This document shows, in pieces, positions 55,554 to 63,878 of a stretch of 64,000 nt of DNA. Under the pieces are notes generated by a model. That model was not told the origin of the DNA, did not search any database, and saw only the letters and a program-made list of their open reading frames with translations. The stretch is from a virus. Location: the IMG/VR virus record IMGVR_UViG_3300021364_000001, positions 62,001 to 126,000 of that record; one strand, given 5' to 3'. Each line of letters starts with the position of its first letter. Positions within the stretch are counted from its first letter, which is position 1. A program made the translations under genes and the position numbers.

Positions 55554-57731
55554 CTATGCGATCTGTCCCGCGAACGATGAGAGCATCCTTCGATTGACAG
55601 ACTTAGACTTCAAGGACTTCCTGAATGCTGACTTGATCTGAGTCTTGGTTGCATCATCAGCAACCTCCATTTCAGTGTCAGAACTGTACGAATTGGACTT
55701 CAAGACATACAGTTCAGTGTAAGGACTGTTGTGAACGATAGTAGACTTGTTCTTGCTAAAATCTTTGGAGTATTTATCAGTGTCCCAGATACCCAGGACA
55801 TGCAGATAGTGGACCATAGAACGATTCTGGCAGATACGGAACCCAAGAACACTACACTGAGGGTATGCAGAACGGAGGATCTTCAACAGACCAGCAGTAG
55901 CAGAGGAGTTAGCATTCTCGATGCCAGTGTGGTAGCGACCATTGTCACGAACAACAGTGTTGTAGGGCAGTGTGGAGATGTAAGGACGGTCAAAGTAAGG
56001 AGAATCCTCAGGAGACTTGGTATATCCAAGGCACTGAGACTCACCGTCAGTCAGGACCAGTAGATGGGTCTTTTCAACACCCTGCTTACGCTGCCACTCA
56101 CCAAGATACTGACGCATAACCACGAGAGCATCATTCAGAGGAGTGCCACCGAGACCCATGAAGTGAGGAGGAGCAGGACGGAAGTTGTAGAAACTCTGGG
56201 GTTTCCAGTAGTTTGCAACACGATAGAGGTACTTACACTGACGCTTGAAATTCTTGTTATTACCTTCGCTGGACAGCAGGTTTACAAGTTTGAAACGCTT
56301 GTCCAACCAGAACTCACCGTCGTTGCGAGTCTGAGGATCAGGAAGATCCTTCCACTCAGTGTCAGGTTCAAGACCGAAGAAGCGATTCTGCTGATGATCG
56401 GTGACAAAAGAGTACACATCGAAGGGGACACCAACTTTCTTACAGAATTGAGCAAGGTTGATGACCTGACATACTGTCTCGAAGATCTCCTGTGCCATAG
56501 AACCAGACCAGTCAAGCAGGAAAAGCATACCGTGGTTCTTACCATCAGGAGTACGAGTCACCTTTTTGAAGATATCATCGTTGAACTTGTAAGTATGCAG
56601 TTTGCCGAGGTCAAGAACACCAGTACGAGAGGTGGTAGACCGTGCATAAGCAGAAGCAGACTTCTTACATTCAAACTCCTTGACCAGGTAGTTCACATCC
56701 TTAGCAGTGTTGTTGCAGAACTGGGTGAAGTCAGCATCAACAGCGGCAAAAGGAGACTCATGATCAGAGTAGTATTCGTCCCACCACACCTCTGCTGCAT
56801 CCCACAGAGCAGCGTTGGGGGTGATGATCTTACTCATGTCAAACTTGGGGAAAGAGACATAAGTGGGAGGAAGGGCACCCTTGTTGATCAGAGACTGTGC
56901 CTTGGTATCAAAGTTGTCCTGAGTTGCAACGTTGTCAATGTCGGGTTCAGCATAGTCATAGGACGGAGTTTCCAGATCAGCGTCATCTTTGTCGAAGTTA
57001 CGCTCAGAACGGTGGTCTTCCTCAGGGTCACTGTCAGTGAACCAGGGGCGTGGTTCTTCACCTTCACCAGATGCTTCGTTCTGTTGCTCACGTTCCTGTG
57101 CTTTGTCAAGCATCTCTTCGTGAGTCATGCCAGAAGATTGTTGGTTACCCTGAGGTGACGGGGTGACAGACTTCTGCTTCTCTTGCTGCTGCTTGGCATA
57201 TTCGTAAATAGCAACAGCAGCGGCAATCGCTTCTTCAAACGTCTCAGCAGCGCCCACAGCGTCACGCAGAGGGGTCTCAGCGTCATTAAAAGGCAGCATT
57301 GCATAGGCACCGATCTTGAAGTGGAGGTTGATACGATCGATGAGAGTCATCTTGCTCAGGTCTTCGTCCTTGATGCAGAAGAAATCCTGATCATTGAGTT
57401 GCTGATACCCAGAATAGAAGTCCTTGGTCAGACCAGGATACTTACGCTTCATCAGTTTCTCGATACGAGCATCCTCAGTCACATTGATATATGCCTTCGG
57501 GCAAGGAGGATTGTCAAGGGTGTCATCGTTAGGGGTGAACAGGGCATGACCGACCTCATGACCGACCAGCATGGTGTACACCGTGTTGCTTGCACGTTCC
57601 CACAGAGGGAGAGTCAGGACACGCTTCTCAACATCGAAGGAAGCAGTGGAGACTTGCTTGTGCTGCACCAGCAGGTTTTCGGTAGCAAGCAGTCGTGCGA
57701 GGTTGCCTTTGATCTCTTGGGTGTTGTACAT
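55554..57731 (-). CDS. HExxH metal-binding protein with VWA domain (CobT/MoxR-partner-like)
   Basis: 725 residues from ATG 57731. Near residue 55, VYTMLVGHEVGHALFTP carries HEVGH (H58, E59, H62), and INVTEDARIEKLMKRKYPG supplies a likely third ligand. The middle is acidic and low-complexity. From about residue 390 a von Willebrand A domain follows: FLLDWSGSMAQ (DxSxS), LGGTPLNDALV (T) and VLTDGESQ (D), so the metal-ion-dependent adhesion site is intact. It resembles CobT-like/MoxR-associated VWA proteins; peptidase activity is unproved. Its partner is the CobS-like ATPase downstream. Confidence 0.82.
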   Translation of the reverse strand: MYNTQEIKGNLARLLATENLLVQHKQVSTASFDVEKRVLTLPLWERASNTVYTMLVGHEVGHALFTPNDDTLDNPPCPKAYINVTEDARIEKLMKRKYPGLTKDFYSGYQQLNDQDFFCIKDEDLSKMTLIDRINLHFKIGAYAMLPFNDAETPLRDAVGAAETFEEAIAAAVAIYEYAKQQQEKQKSVTPSPQGNQQSSGMTHEEMLDKAQEREQQNEASGEGEEPRPWFTDSDPEEDHRSERNFDKDDADLETPSYDYAEPDIDNVATQDNFDTKAQSLINKGALPPTYVSFPKFDMSKIITPNAALWDAAEVWWDEYYSDHESPFAAVDADFTQFCNNTAKDVNYLVKEFECKKSASAYARSTTSRTGVLDLGKLHTYKFNDDIFKKVTRTPDGKNHGMLFLLDWSGSMAQEIFETVCQVINLAQFCKKVGVPFDVYSFVTDHQQNRFFGLEPDTEWKDLPDPQTRNDGEFWLDKRFKLVNLLSSEGNNKNFKRQCKYLYRVANYWKPQSFYNFRPAPPHFMGLGGTPLNDALVVMRQYLGEWQRKQGVEKTHLLVLTDGESQCLGYTKSPEDSPYFDRPYISTLPYNTVVRDNGRYHTGIENANSSATAGLLKILRSAYPQCSVLGFRICQNRSMVHYLHVLGIWDTDKYSKDFSKNKSTIVHNSPYTELYVLKSNSYSSDTEMEVADDATKTQIKSAFRKSLKSKSVNRRMLSSFAGQIA

Positions 57732-57760
57732 CGGTTCTCGTCTGTATGAATACAGTATAA

Positions 57761-57788
57761 GACCCCATGGGAGATCTCCCACAGGGTC
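57761..57788 (-). terminator. Strong hairpin between speD and the VWA gene
   Basis: GACCC and GGGTC arms enclose the perfect palindrome TGGGAGATCTCCCA with two-base internal loops. On the minus strand it is followed by UUAUACUG, a weak U-tract, and then CTGTAT-TC-ATACAG, a small dyad. It may end speD transcripts; read-through or a new start then serves the VWA gene. Confidence 0.6.
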
Positions 57789-57796
57789 TGTGACGC

Positions 57797-58156
57797 TTAT
57801 TCAGGTGTCCCTTGCGGGTCTTCGTCCAACGGTCTTATGAACTGGGAAGCAACCATGTCTGTTGCTTGCAAGTAATCATACATATACCTGACTGCTGAGT
57901 CTGGCATCGTGTGGTTCCCGCAAGTAAACACATCACAGACTGCCATGTTCTTCTCTGGCCAAGTGTGAATGCTGATATGTGACTCTGCTAGGAGTGCGAC
58001 AGCAGTAACACCGAGTGGAGAGAACTTGTGACTGGTAATGTCTAGCAAGGTTGCTTGTGACATTACCGCTGCATTCACCAGACAGTTTCTAATATCTGCT
58101 TCATCGTCCAGTTTATAGAGTGGACAACCTTTGAGTGTGAAGAGTATGTGTTTCAT
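57797..58156 (-). CDS. speD: S-adenosylmethionine decarboxylase
   Basis: 119 residues, the size of the bacterial class 1B enzyme. LAESHISIHTWPEKNMAVCD contains the ESHIS cleavage/pyruvoyl serine region and the catalytic His and Cys. It supplies decarboxylated SAM for spermidine, which may help condense DNA. Start overlaps the gp46 stop by four bases. Confidence 0.94.
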   Translation of the reverse strand: MKHILFTLKGCPLYKLDDEADIRNCLVNAAVMSQATLLDITSHKFSPLGVTAVALLAESHISIHTWPEKNMAVCDVFTCGNHTMPDSAVRYMYDYLQATDMVASQFIRPLDEDPQGTPE

Positions 58157-59868
58157 CCCTGTATAGATGCCATGGTGGAAAAGTCTCCGTCTTTCGAGAA
58201 CTCTACGATACGCTCAAACTTATCGTAGAGTACGTCACCCTTATGTGAGATCACAAAGAGGTTAGTCTTTTCCCCCAGACCCTTCAATATCCTCATCAGT
58301 TCGTCAGTAGCAGACTGATCGAGCGACGAGTCAAACACTTCATCAAGTAGAAGAAGGTTGGTTGACACACTGTTTTTAAGTTTGGCGACTTCACGCCAGG
58401 TGAACAGCAGTGCCAGGTCGATCTTTTGTTTCTCACCCTCAGAGAACGAAGCATAAGAGAAGTCGTCTCTGAAACGAGAAAGGATCTTCTCGTTGAAGTT
58501 ATCATCAAGCGTGAAATTCACATAGAAATCCATGCTTTGAAGATATTTATTGATACGCTGGTTGATAACAGGAATGAACTTAGAAATAATCTTAGTCTTG
58601 ATCCCGCCGTCTTTGAGCAGACCAGCGACAACTTTGAGATGATCCGTCTGCTTGTTTATATTAGAGCATGATTTCTGTTTGCTGTCAAGTAGTCCTTGCA
58701 TCTCAACCAGTTCTTGCTTTTCTTTCTCCAAAGAAGCAGAGTCACTACCCACATCAGTCATGATCTGTGTGTTCTCTTTCAAGAGACGCAGTTGTTCTTT
58801 GGTGAGAGACTGAATCTCGTACCTCATGTTATTGATCTTCGATGCTTTGTCACGAAGTTCTTTAACTTGCTTAGCAAATGTGGTGATGTTACCAAGAATC
58901 TTGGACTGTGCATCATGCAGTTCAACACATTTCTGATTGAGTTCCGCTTGCTTATCGATACGAAACTCTCTGTCGATATCTTGGGTGCATACAGGACAGG
59001 TTTTGTGCTCTACAAAGAAGTCATAGTCTTTCTTAGACTGCTCATACTTGTGATGCAGTTTAGACTTCATGTCCTTGAACTTCTCATGCTTTTCGACCAT
59101 GACATCCAGTTGTAGGATTTCTGGTTCCATAGCATTTACATCCTTCTCGATGAGTTTGATCTTCTCACCAATCTCCATCACACGATTTTCATTCTTGACA
59201 AAGCGTTCTTGCTTGTCTTCTACGTGCTTGGCATCAACTTCTTCCAGGTTCTGAATGTTACGAACCTGCATATCAACTTTCTGCTGTGCAAGTTCTAGTT
59301 CGTACTCACACTGGCGTTGCTCATCCTTTGCATCTTTGATCCTCTCTTTGAGGATACCATTCATTTGTGAGAAGATCTGGATATCAAGGAGGTCTTCGAT
59401 AACTTCTCTTCGATGAGCAGCAGGTAGTTGCATGAAAGGCACAAAAGTGCTACTCCCGAGAATAACAACCTGAGTGAAAGACTTGAAGTTAAGTTTGAGA
59501 ATGCTTTGTTCAAGATGTTTCTGGTAGTCCTTGTTAGCAGCGTTCTGATCAACCAGTTCATTATTACGGTAGATCTCAAACACGCTGGGTTTGATACCAC
59601 GAACTATTTTATAATCGACGGTGCCAATTTTGAACTCCACCTCCACCAGAAGTTCACGTTCATTAACACTATTGATCAGTTGTGGTTTGTTGATCTTGCG
59701 AAACGGTTTGTTGAACAAGACAAAACAAAGCGCGTCAAGAATGGTACTCTTGCCCGCGCCGTTATTTCCTACGATCAATGTAGTGGGTGACTCAGTGAGA
59801 TCGACTTCGGTGAACTGCTGTCCAGTAGACAGAAAGTTCTTCCATCGGATCTTCTCAAATGTGATCAT
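58153..59868 (-). CDS. 46: Recombination endonuclease subunit gp46 (Rad50-like)
   Basis: 571 residues. SMC-like ATPase of the gp46/gp47 end-processing complex. Walker A VGNNGAGKSTILDAL near residue 32; a zinc-hook CPVC (HKTCPVCTQDI) near 290 in a long coiled coil; signature FSEGEKQKIDLALLFTW near 480; Walker B LLLLDEVFDSSL near 510. Length matches T4 gp46 (560). It works with gp47 (60133) and recombinase UvsX. Confidence 0.96.
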   Translation of the reverse strand: MITFEKIRWKNFLSTGQQFTEVDLTESPTTLIVGNNGAGKSTILDALCFVLFNKPFRKINKPQLINSVNERELLVEVEFKIGTVDYKIVRGIKPSVFEIYRNNELVDQNAANKDYQKHLEQSILKLNFKSFTQVVILGSSTFVPFMQLPAAHRREVIEDLLDIQIFSQMNGILKERIKDAKDEQRQCEYELELAQQKVDMQVRNIQNLEEVDAKHVEDKQERFVKNENRVMEIGEKIKLIEKDVNAMEPEILQLDVMVEKHEKFKDMKSKLHHKYEQSKKDYDFFVEHKTCPVCTQDIDREFRIDKQAELNQKCVELHDAQSKILGNITTFAKQVKELRDKASKINNMRYEIQSLTKEQLRLLKENTQIMTDVGSDSASLEKEKQELVEMQGLLDSKQKSCSNINKQTDHLKVVAGLLKDGGIKTKIISKFIPVINQRINKYLQSMDFYVNFTLDDNFNEKILSRFRDDFSYASFSEGEKQKIDLALLFTWREVAKLKNSVSTNLLLLDEVFDSSLDQSATDELMRILKGLGEKTNLFVISHKGDVLYDKFERIVEFSKDGDFSTMASIQG

Positions 59869-59869
59869 G

Positions 59870-60133
59870 CTAATCGGTATCTCGTGGAGGGAATACTATG
59901 TCGTTTGGTGTGATGACAGTGTAGTTGTAACCATACTGAGTACAGTTCTCTTTGACAATCTCTTCTTCGACTTCCATGACTTCTAACACACGTTTGTAGT
60001 CGTCTGCCATCAGGTAACCGTGATACCGCTCGGCATCATCTTCTTGTTCAAAGATCTGAACTACCCTTTCATCGATAGTGTCATCCCGAACAGCATACAC
60101 GCCACCTGATTTCTTGTCAACTAGAACGTACAT
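59870..60133 (-). CDS. Small DUF3110-like protein between gp46 and gp47
   Basis: 87 residues starting MYVLVDKKSGGVYAVRDDTI and containing QIFEQEDDAERYHGYLMADD, resembling the DUF3110 cyanobacterial family as I recall it. Located inside the recombination-nuclease operon as in other cyanophages. Function unknown; possibly an accessory of the nuclease. Confidence 0.72.
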   Translation of the reverse strand: MYVLVDKKSGGVYAVRDDTIDERVVQIFEQEDDAERYHGYLMADDYKRVLEVMEVEEEIVKENCTQYGYNYTVITPNDIVFPPRDTD

Positions 60134-61161
60134 TATAGTCTTAGTGCCTCTACATACAAGGATTTGAGTATACCAAATACCTCTTCCTTATTGTCGATCT
60201 CTTTGACACAGTTTTGAAGAATGCTCAGTGTGTCCTCTTGTTCTAGATCCTCATCAACGTCATCAAGATGCACGAATGTATCTTCAATGATCTTCAAGTC
60301 AACAATACCTGAATCGTTGATTTGTTTGAGGGTCTTGTCAAACAGAACTTGGTCCTGTTTTTTCTCGACAATGAGTTTAACGTAACTACCTTCCAGTGAG
60401 TTGTAATCAATGGTGGCAGTTTCGGAATCCCGATAGTAGATCTTGTGGAACATACTGTTAGGATTCTTTACAAACGTGAGTTTCTTGGTATCAGTATTTA
60501 GTACATTGAACCCACGATCGCAACCGTAATCATTCCAGAACATTTGGTACGGATTACCCAAATAAACCACGTTACCTTTCTTAGATCTGTGGTGGAAATG
60601 ACCACTACATACTAGATCAAACTTGGAGAACATACTTGGATCATCCCCATGTTCCATGGTGTATCCAGGAATAGGTTCAAAAGAATTAAGTTCAAGATGG
60701 CCAAGACAGATAGGCGAATTACTGCTTGCAATCGCATCGAGTGCTCTTCTTCTATTGTCATCACATATCCAAGGCAGAAGAAGTATACTAGTACCACCAA
60801 TAGATAGTTCCCTAGGATTATCCACGACAGTGATGTTGTCATAATCCCCGAGCAAAAGTTGGGGACTATTAATTCTGAGAGTATTCTTGTAGTAGATGTC
60901 ATGGTTCCCCACGAGCATGTGCATTTTCACATCACGCTCGCGTAAAGGATCAAACCACATTGCTTTCGCTGCATCCAGCGAGTTGTAGTTGATACCTTTC
61001 CTTCTGTCGAACGTATCTCCCAAAGCGATCACATTAGTGATCTTATGCTTATCTATGTAAGGGAGTACGGTTTTAGAGTAGAACTTTTGATACTTGTTAA
61101 CATATGCCTGACTGTCGTTTCGAGCACCGAAATGCTGGTCAGTTATTAGAAGTATCTTCAT
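60133..61161 (-). CDS. 47: Recombination endonuclease subunit gp47 (Mre11-like)
   Basis: 342 residues from ATG 61161. Metallophosphoesterase with DQHFGARND (motif I), ALGDTFDRRKG (II), VGNHDIYYKN (III) and CSGHFHHRSK (IV), all metal ligands intact. Paired with gp46. A TTG two codons upstream is a weaker start and lies inside the previous gene. Confidence 0.95.
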   Translation of the reverse strand: MKILLITDQHFGARNDSQAYVNKYQKFYSKTVLPYIDKHKITNVIALGDTFDRRKGINYNSLDAAKAMWFDPLRERDVKMHMLVGNHDIYYKNTLRINSPQLLLGDYDNITVVDNPRELSIGGTSILLLPWICDDNRRRALDAIASSNSPICLGHLELNSFEPIPGYTMEHGDDPSMFSKFDLVCSGHFHHRSKKGNVVYLGNPYQMFWNDYGCDRGFNVLNTDTKKLTFVKNPNSMFHKIYYRDSETATIDYNSLEGSYVKLIVEKKQDQVLFDKTLKQINDSGIVDLKIIEDTFVHLDDVDEDLEQEDTLSILQNCVKEIDNKEEVFGILKSLYVEALRL

Positions 61162-61330
61162 ACTCAATCACAAGTTTCTTGTACTGTTTGCCTGCACTGG
61201 TGACACAAGTCTGGGTGTATGTTACACCACCCAGAATGCTAGTCAGTTCTGCAATCAATTCTCTGGTGCGGTCTTCGGCAGTGCCACCCCGCCAATAGTT
61301 CTCCATGTAGTTGTCTGACATGTGTGCCAT
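61139..61330 (-). CDS. Small hypothetical protein
   Basis: 63 residues (MAHMSDNYMENYWRGGTAED..., ending EYEDTSNN) with a helix-rich middle (TRELIAELTSILGGV). ATG 61330 overlaps the gp55 stop as TGATG. Not recognised; co-transcribed with gp55 and gp47. Confidence 0.75.
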   Translation of the reverse strand: MAHMSDNYMENYWRGGTAEDRTRELIAELTSILGGVTYTQTCVTSAGKQYKKLVIEYEDTSNN

Positions 61331-61821
61331 CAGTACCTCGTGTTGGATTCGACTCGGGACTTAATGTAGTTCATGTCTGCCATGTTGTCAAGGTCGTCAC
61401 TATGCATGACTTCCTCCCATCCCTTACGTTCTAGGATCTTCTCTCTAATTGACTGCTGCCTCTTCTCTTTGGCAATCCTACGCAGGTATGCATAGTACAC
61501 AATCTGTGTGAAGTATGCAAACGGGTTGGATGATTTCTCTGGATCAAAGTTATGGATGTACTGAATACAGTTCTCGATACCATCACCAATCATGTCCTCA
61601 CGGTACATGTAGTTGATGAAGTTGGGACGATAAGAGAGGTGCGTAGCAATTTTAAGGAAGCATTCACCAATATAGTTCGACACACGAGGTTTGGGTTCAC
61701 CCTTCTCTGCTGCCTGAGCACACTTGTTACGGTAGATAATCAGTTCATGAAGGAACTGCTTGTTATCTACATAGTGTTCTTTCTTTTTGGCGTTCTTCCG
61801 TGCTGGCATAGAAATAGTCAT
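61330..61821 (-). CDS. 55: RNA polymerase sigma factor for late genes gp55
   Basis: 163 residues. Short sigma factor that, with gp33 and clamp gp45, directs polymerase to TATAAATA late promoters. Core segments NYIGECFLKIATHLSYRPNF, REDMIGDGIENCIQYIHNFD (sigma region 2, -10 recognition) and SSNPFAYFTQIVYYAYLRRI are the gp55 signature. AAGGA precedes the start. A sigma-70-type promoter at 61845 drives it early, as expected for a middle regulator. Confidence 0.95.
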   Translation of the reverse strand: MTISMPARKNAKKKEHYVDNKQFLHELIIYRNKCAQAAEKGEPKPRVSNYIGECFLKIATHLSYRPNFINYMYREDMIGDGIENCIQYIHNFDPEKSSNPFAYFTQIVYYAYLRRIAKEKRQQSIREKILERKGWEEVMHSDDLDNMADMNYIKSRVESNTRY

Positions 61822-61844
61822 AGTGGTCCTTCACGGATAGCATA

Positions 61845-61873
61845 ATGTTAACTTATGGTGACAAAAAAGTCAA
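61845..61873 (-). promoter_or_regulatory. Sigma-70-type promoter for gp55
   Basis: Minus-strand TTGACT (61868-61873), 17-base spacer, TAACAT (61845-61850), 24 bases before the gp55 ATG. Good -35, moderate -10. Confidence 0.62.
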
Positions 61874-61889
61874 GTGACAAAGTGACGGC

Positions 61890-61918
61890 TTGACAAGAAG
61901 AAGAATTATAATTATAGT
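61890..61918 (+). promoter_or_regulatory. Plus-strand sigma-70-type promoter, antisense to next gene
   Basis: TTGACA (61890-61895), 17-base spacer, TATAGT (61913-61918). It faces right into the 3' end of the minus-strand gene at 61958 with no plus-strand gene downstream, so it would make antisense RNA. The interval 61822-61957 holds only these two divergent promoters. Confidence 0.55.
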
Positions 61919-61957
61919 AACACAGTCAGGGTTCAGAGACAGAGTACCTTTAAGTTA

Positions 61958-62407
61958 TTACTTAGAGGATGACTCACTATTGAATATCTTCTCTAAGAAA
62001 GATCTTGCTTCATCAACCTTAGACACCAGACCCATACTCTTGTTCATTGGAACTTCGGTCTCAGTGTCTTCTTCATTCATAATCTCTTTTCTAACCCAAC
62101 GCTTATACATCATCACTGCTTCCTTTGACATAGGAGCAATGGTAGTAACAGAGGATTCATCTAACACATAGAAGTCTTCATCAGAGAAGTTCATCCAGCG
62201 GATGAATGCCATAGCAACTTTCTGGTTCTTTGCATCTTCATCAGGATCCAACTCAATGACTTTTGTCTTAGCAGGATTCTGAATGAAGATCATATCTGTC
62301 TGAGTATCAGGATCTGTACTAACGAGGATCTCACCTAAGACCTCCTCCCCTGATGTCAGTTTGACTGTGCCGTAGAACTGTTCGTCGTGTCGAATGTAAT
62401 TAATCAT
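61958..62407 (-). CDS. Hypothetical beta-rich protein beside uvsW
   Basis: 149 residues. The start GTVKLTSGEEVLGEILVSTD looks like an Sm-like strand pair, like the gene at 41510; a helical C-terminus follows (EAVMMYKRWVRKEIMNEEDT). Acidic overall. Function unknown; the start overlaps the uvsW end by eight bases. Confidence 0.75.
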   Translation of the reverse strand: MINYIRHDEQFYGTVKLTSGEEVLGEILVSTDPDTQTDMIFIQNPAKTKVIELDPDEDAKNQKVAMAFIRWMNFSDEDFYVLDESSVTTIAPMSKEAVMMYKRWVRKEIMNEEDTETEVPMNKSMGLVSKVDEARSFLEKIFNSESSSK

Positions 62408-63878
62408 GTTTTAGTTTGATCTCCTTGATTTCGTAATTGAATGACTCTTCTTGATAGATCTTGATTCTTTCAGCAAGATGACGAAGGGTATAATTACTTC
62501 TGGATCCTCGGGAGCAGTTGTCTGCAATGTCATACAACACTGCCTGCGCCTTGTTTTCACCTTTACGAAGGACACGTCCAATAGATTGAAGGTTCCTTAC
62601 TCTCGACTTGGATGGACTAGCAAAAATTACATTGTGTAGATTCTTGATATTGATACCAGTAGAGAAAGTTCCATACGATGCCAGGATGATGGCATTGTTT
62701 TCTTTCTCACAGATAGATCGTGCTTGTTCACGATCGTAGGCGTCAATGCCACCGTGGATAAAGAAAGTCCTGCGTGGTTCAGGACCGCTCTTGACCTTAT
62801 TATTTAGCATCTCCCACAAAGGGTCCCCGTGCTTCTCCACGTAGTTGAACAGGATGAGAGTGTTACCTTTCAGATCACACGCTAGATTGGTGATCAGATT
62901 ATTTCTCTTACCATGACTGATGATGTAGTCCATCTCCTGATGGTAATCATCGAAAGGAACATACCCATGATTCAGCAGTAGGATATTTACTTTCAGTGGG
63001 GTGAGGTGTCCCTTCTTCATAAGGTCAGCAGTCTTTGTCACCTTGTCACATCGACCAAACAAACCTTCTAACACCAACTGATGAGTGTGCATACCATCGA
63101 GAGTACCTGTCAGTCCTACGCGGTATTTTGCATCATGGCACTTGGTGAGAATACCTGACAGACTTTTCGCTTTGTATAGGTGTGCCTCGTCACCGATGAC
63201 TACATCAAAGTCCTTGAAGAACTTACGAGGTTCTTTGTAGATACTCTGCCAGGTAGAGATGACCACAGGTGCGTTTGTGTACTTCTCTGTGCCACCCATG
63301 ATCTTGTGACAGTATGCATCTGCCTTCCACCCATATTGTTGGAAGTCTTTGTACATCTGTTCAACCAGAGATACAGTAGGTACAATGATCAGCACACGAC
63401 GATCTAGACCTAGGTGCCAACGCACCAGAGCGTAGATGATCAGAGACTTTCCTGATCCTGTCGGGGATAGTAGAAGTCTGCGATTGTACCTAAGTGCCTG
63501 GTAAATTGCTCGTAACTGGTAATCTCTTGCTTTGAAAGGGAGTCCGAGAGATCTAACAAACCCCGCAGTTGCCTCAGGAGATACGAGTAGTTCACATTCA
63601 TTTGGTTTACCATAGAACTTGCTGTCTTCAACTTCCCATTCATATCCCTTCTCATCCAGAAACTCACACAGATAATCAAAAAGACCCGCATATATCTCCC
63701 CAGTAGCAGGAGAGTATAAGCGGATCTTGCCATCCCATTTCCATTTTTGATACTGAGGCATGTACTTTGCCTGAGGAACTTCAAACTGGAAGTGATCACT
63801 CAGTTCTTGATGTACATGTGGTTCTGCTGTTACCTTGACATAGACTTCATTCTTTTTTTCAATCTTAGTAATCACCAT
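62400..63878 (-). CDS. uvsW: DNA/RNA helicase UvsW
   Basis: 492 residues. Superfamily 2 helicase that regresses forks and unwinds R-loops, ending origin-dependent replication. Walker A LLSPTGSGKSLI near residue 140, GDEAHLYKAKS (DEAH) near 230, LTGTLDGM, and motif VI QSIGRVLRKGENK near 440 are intact. The N-terminal part (HVHQELSDHFQFEVPQAKY) is the UvsW DNA-binding domain. Confidence 0.96.
   Translation of the reverse strand: MVITKIEKKNEVYVKVTAEPHVHQELSDHFQFEVPQAKYMPQYQKWKWDGKIRLYSPATGEIYAGLFDYLCEFLDEKGYEWEVEDSKFYGKPNECELLVSPEATAGFVRSLGLPFKARDYQLRAIYQALRYNRRLLLSPTGSGKSLIIYALVRWHLGLDRRVLIIVPTVSLVEQMYKDFQQYGWKADAYCHKIMGGTEKYTNAPVVISTWQSIYKEPRKFFKDFDVVIGDEAHLYKAKSLSGILTKCHDAKYRVGLTGTLDGMHTHQLVLEGLFGRCDKVTKTADLMKKGHLTPLKVNILLLNHGYVPFDDYHQEMDYIISHGKRNNLITNLACDLKGNTLILFNYVEKHGDPLWEMLNNKVKSGPEPRRTFFIHGGIDAYDREQARSICEKENNAIILASYGTFSTGINIKNLHNVIFASPSKSRVRNLQSIGRVLRKGENKAQAVLYDIADNCSRGSRSNYTLRHLAERIKIYQEESFNYEIKEIKLKHD

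Noticed and set aside
56064-57158. A 364-codon plus-strand frame opposite the VWA gene
   Set aside because: Shadow of the real gene; no start signal and no recognisable protein features.
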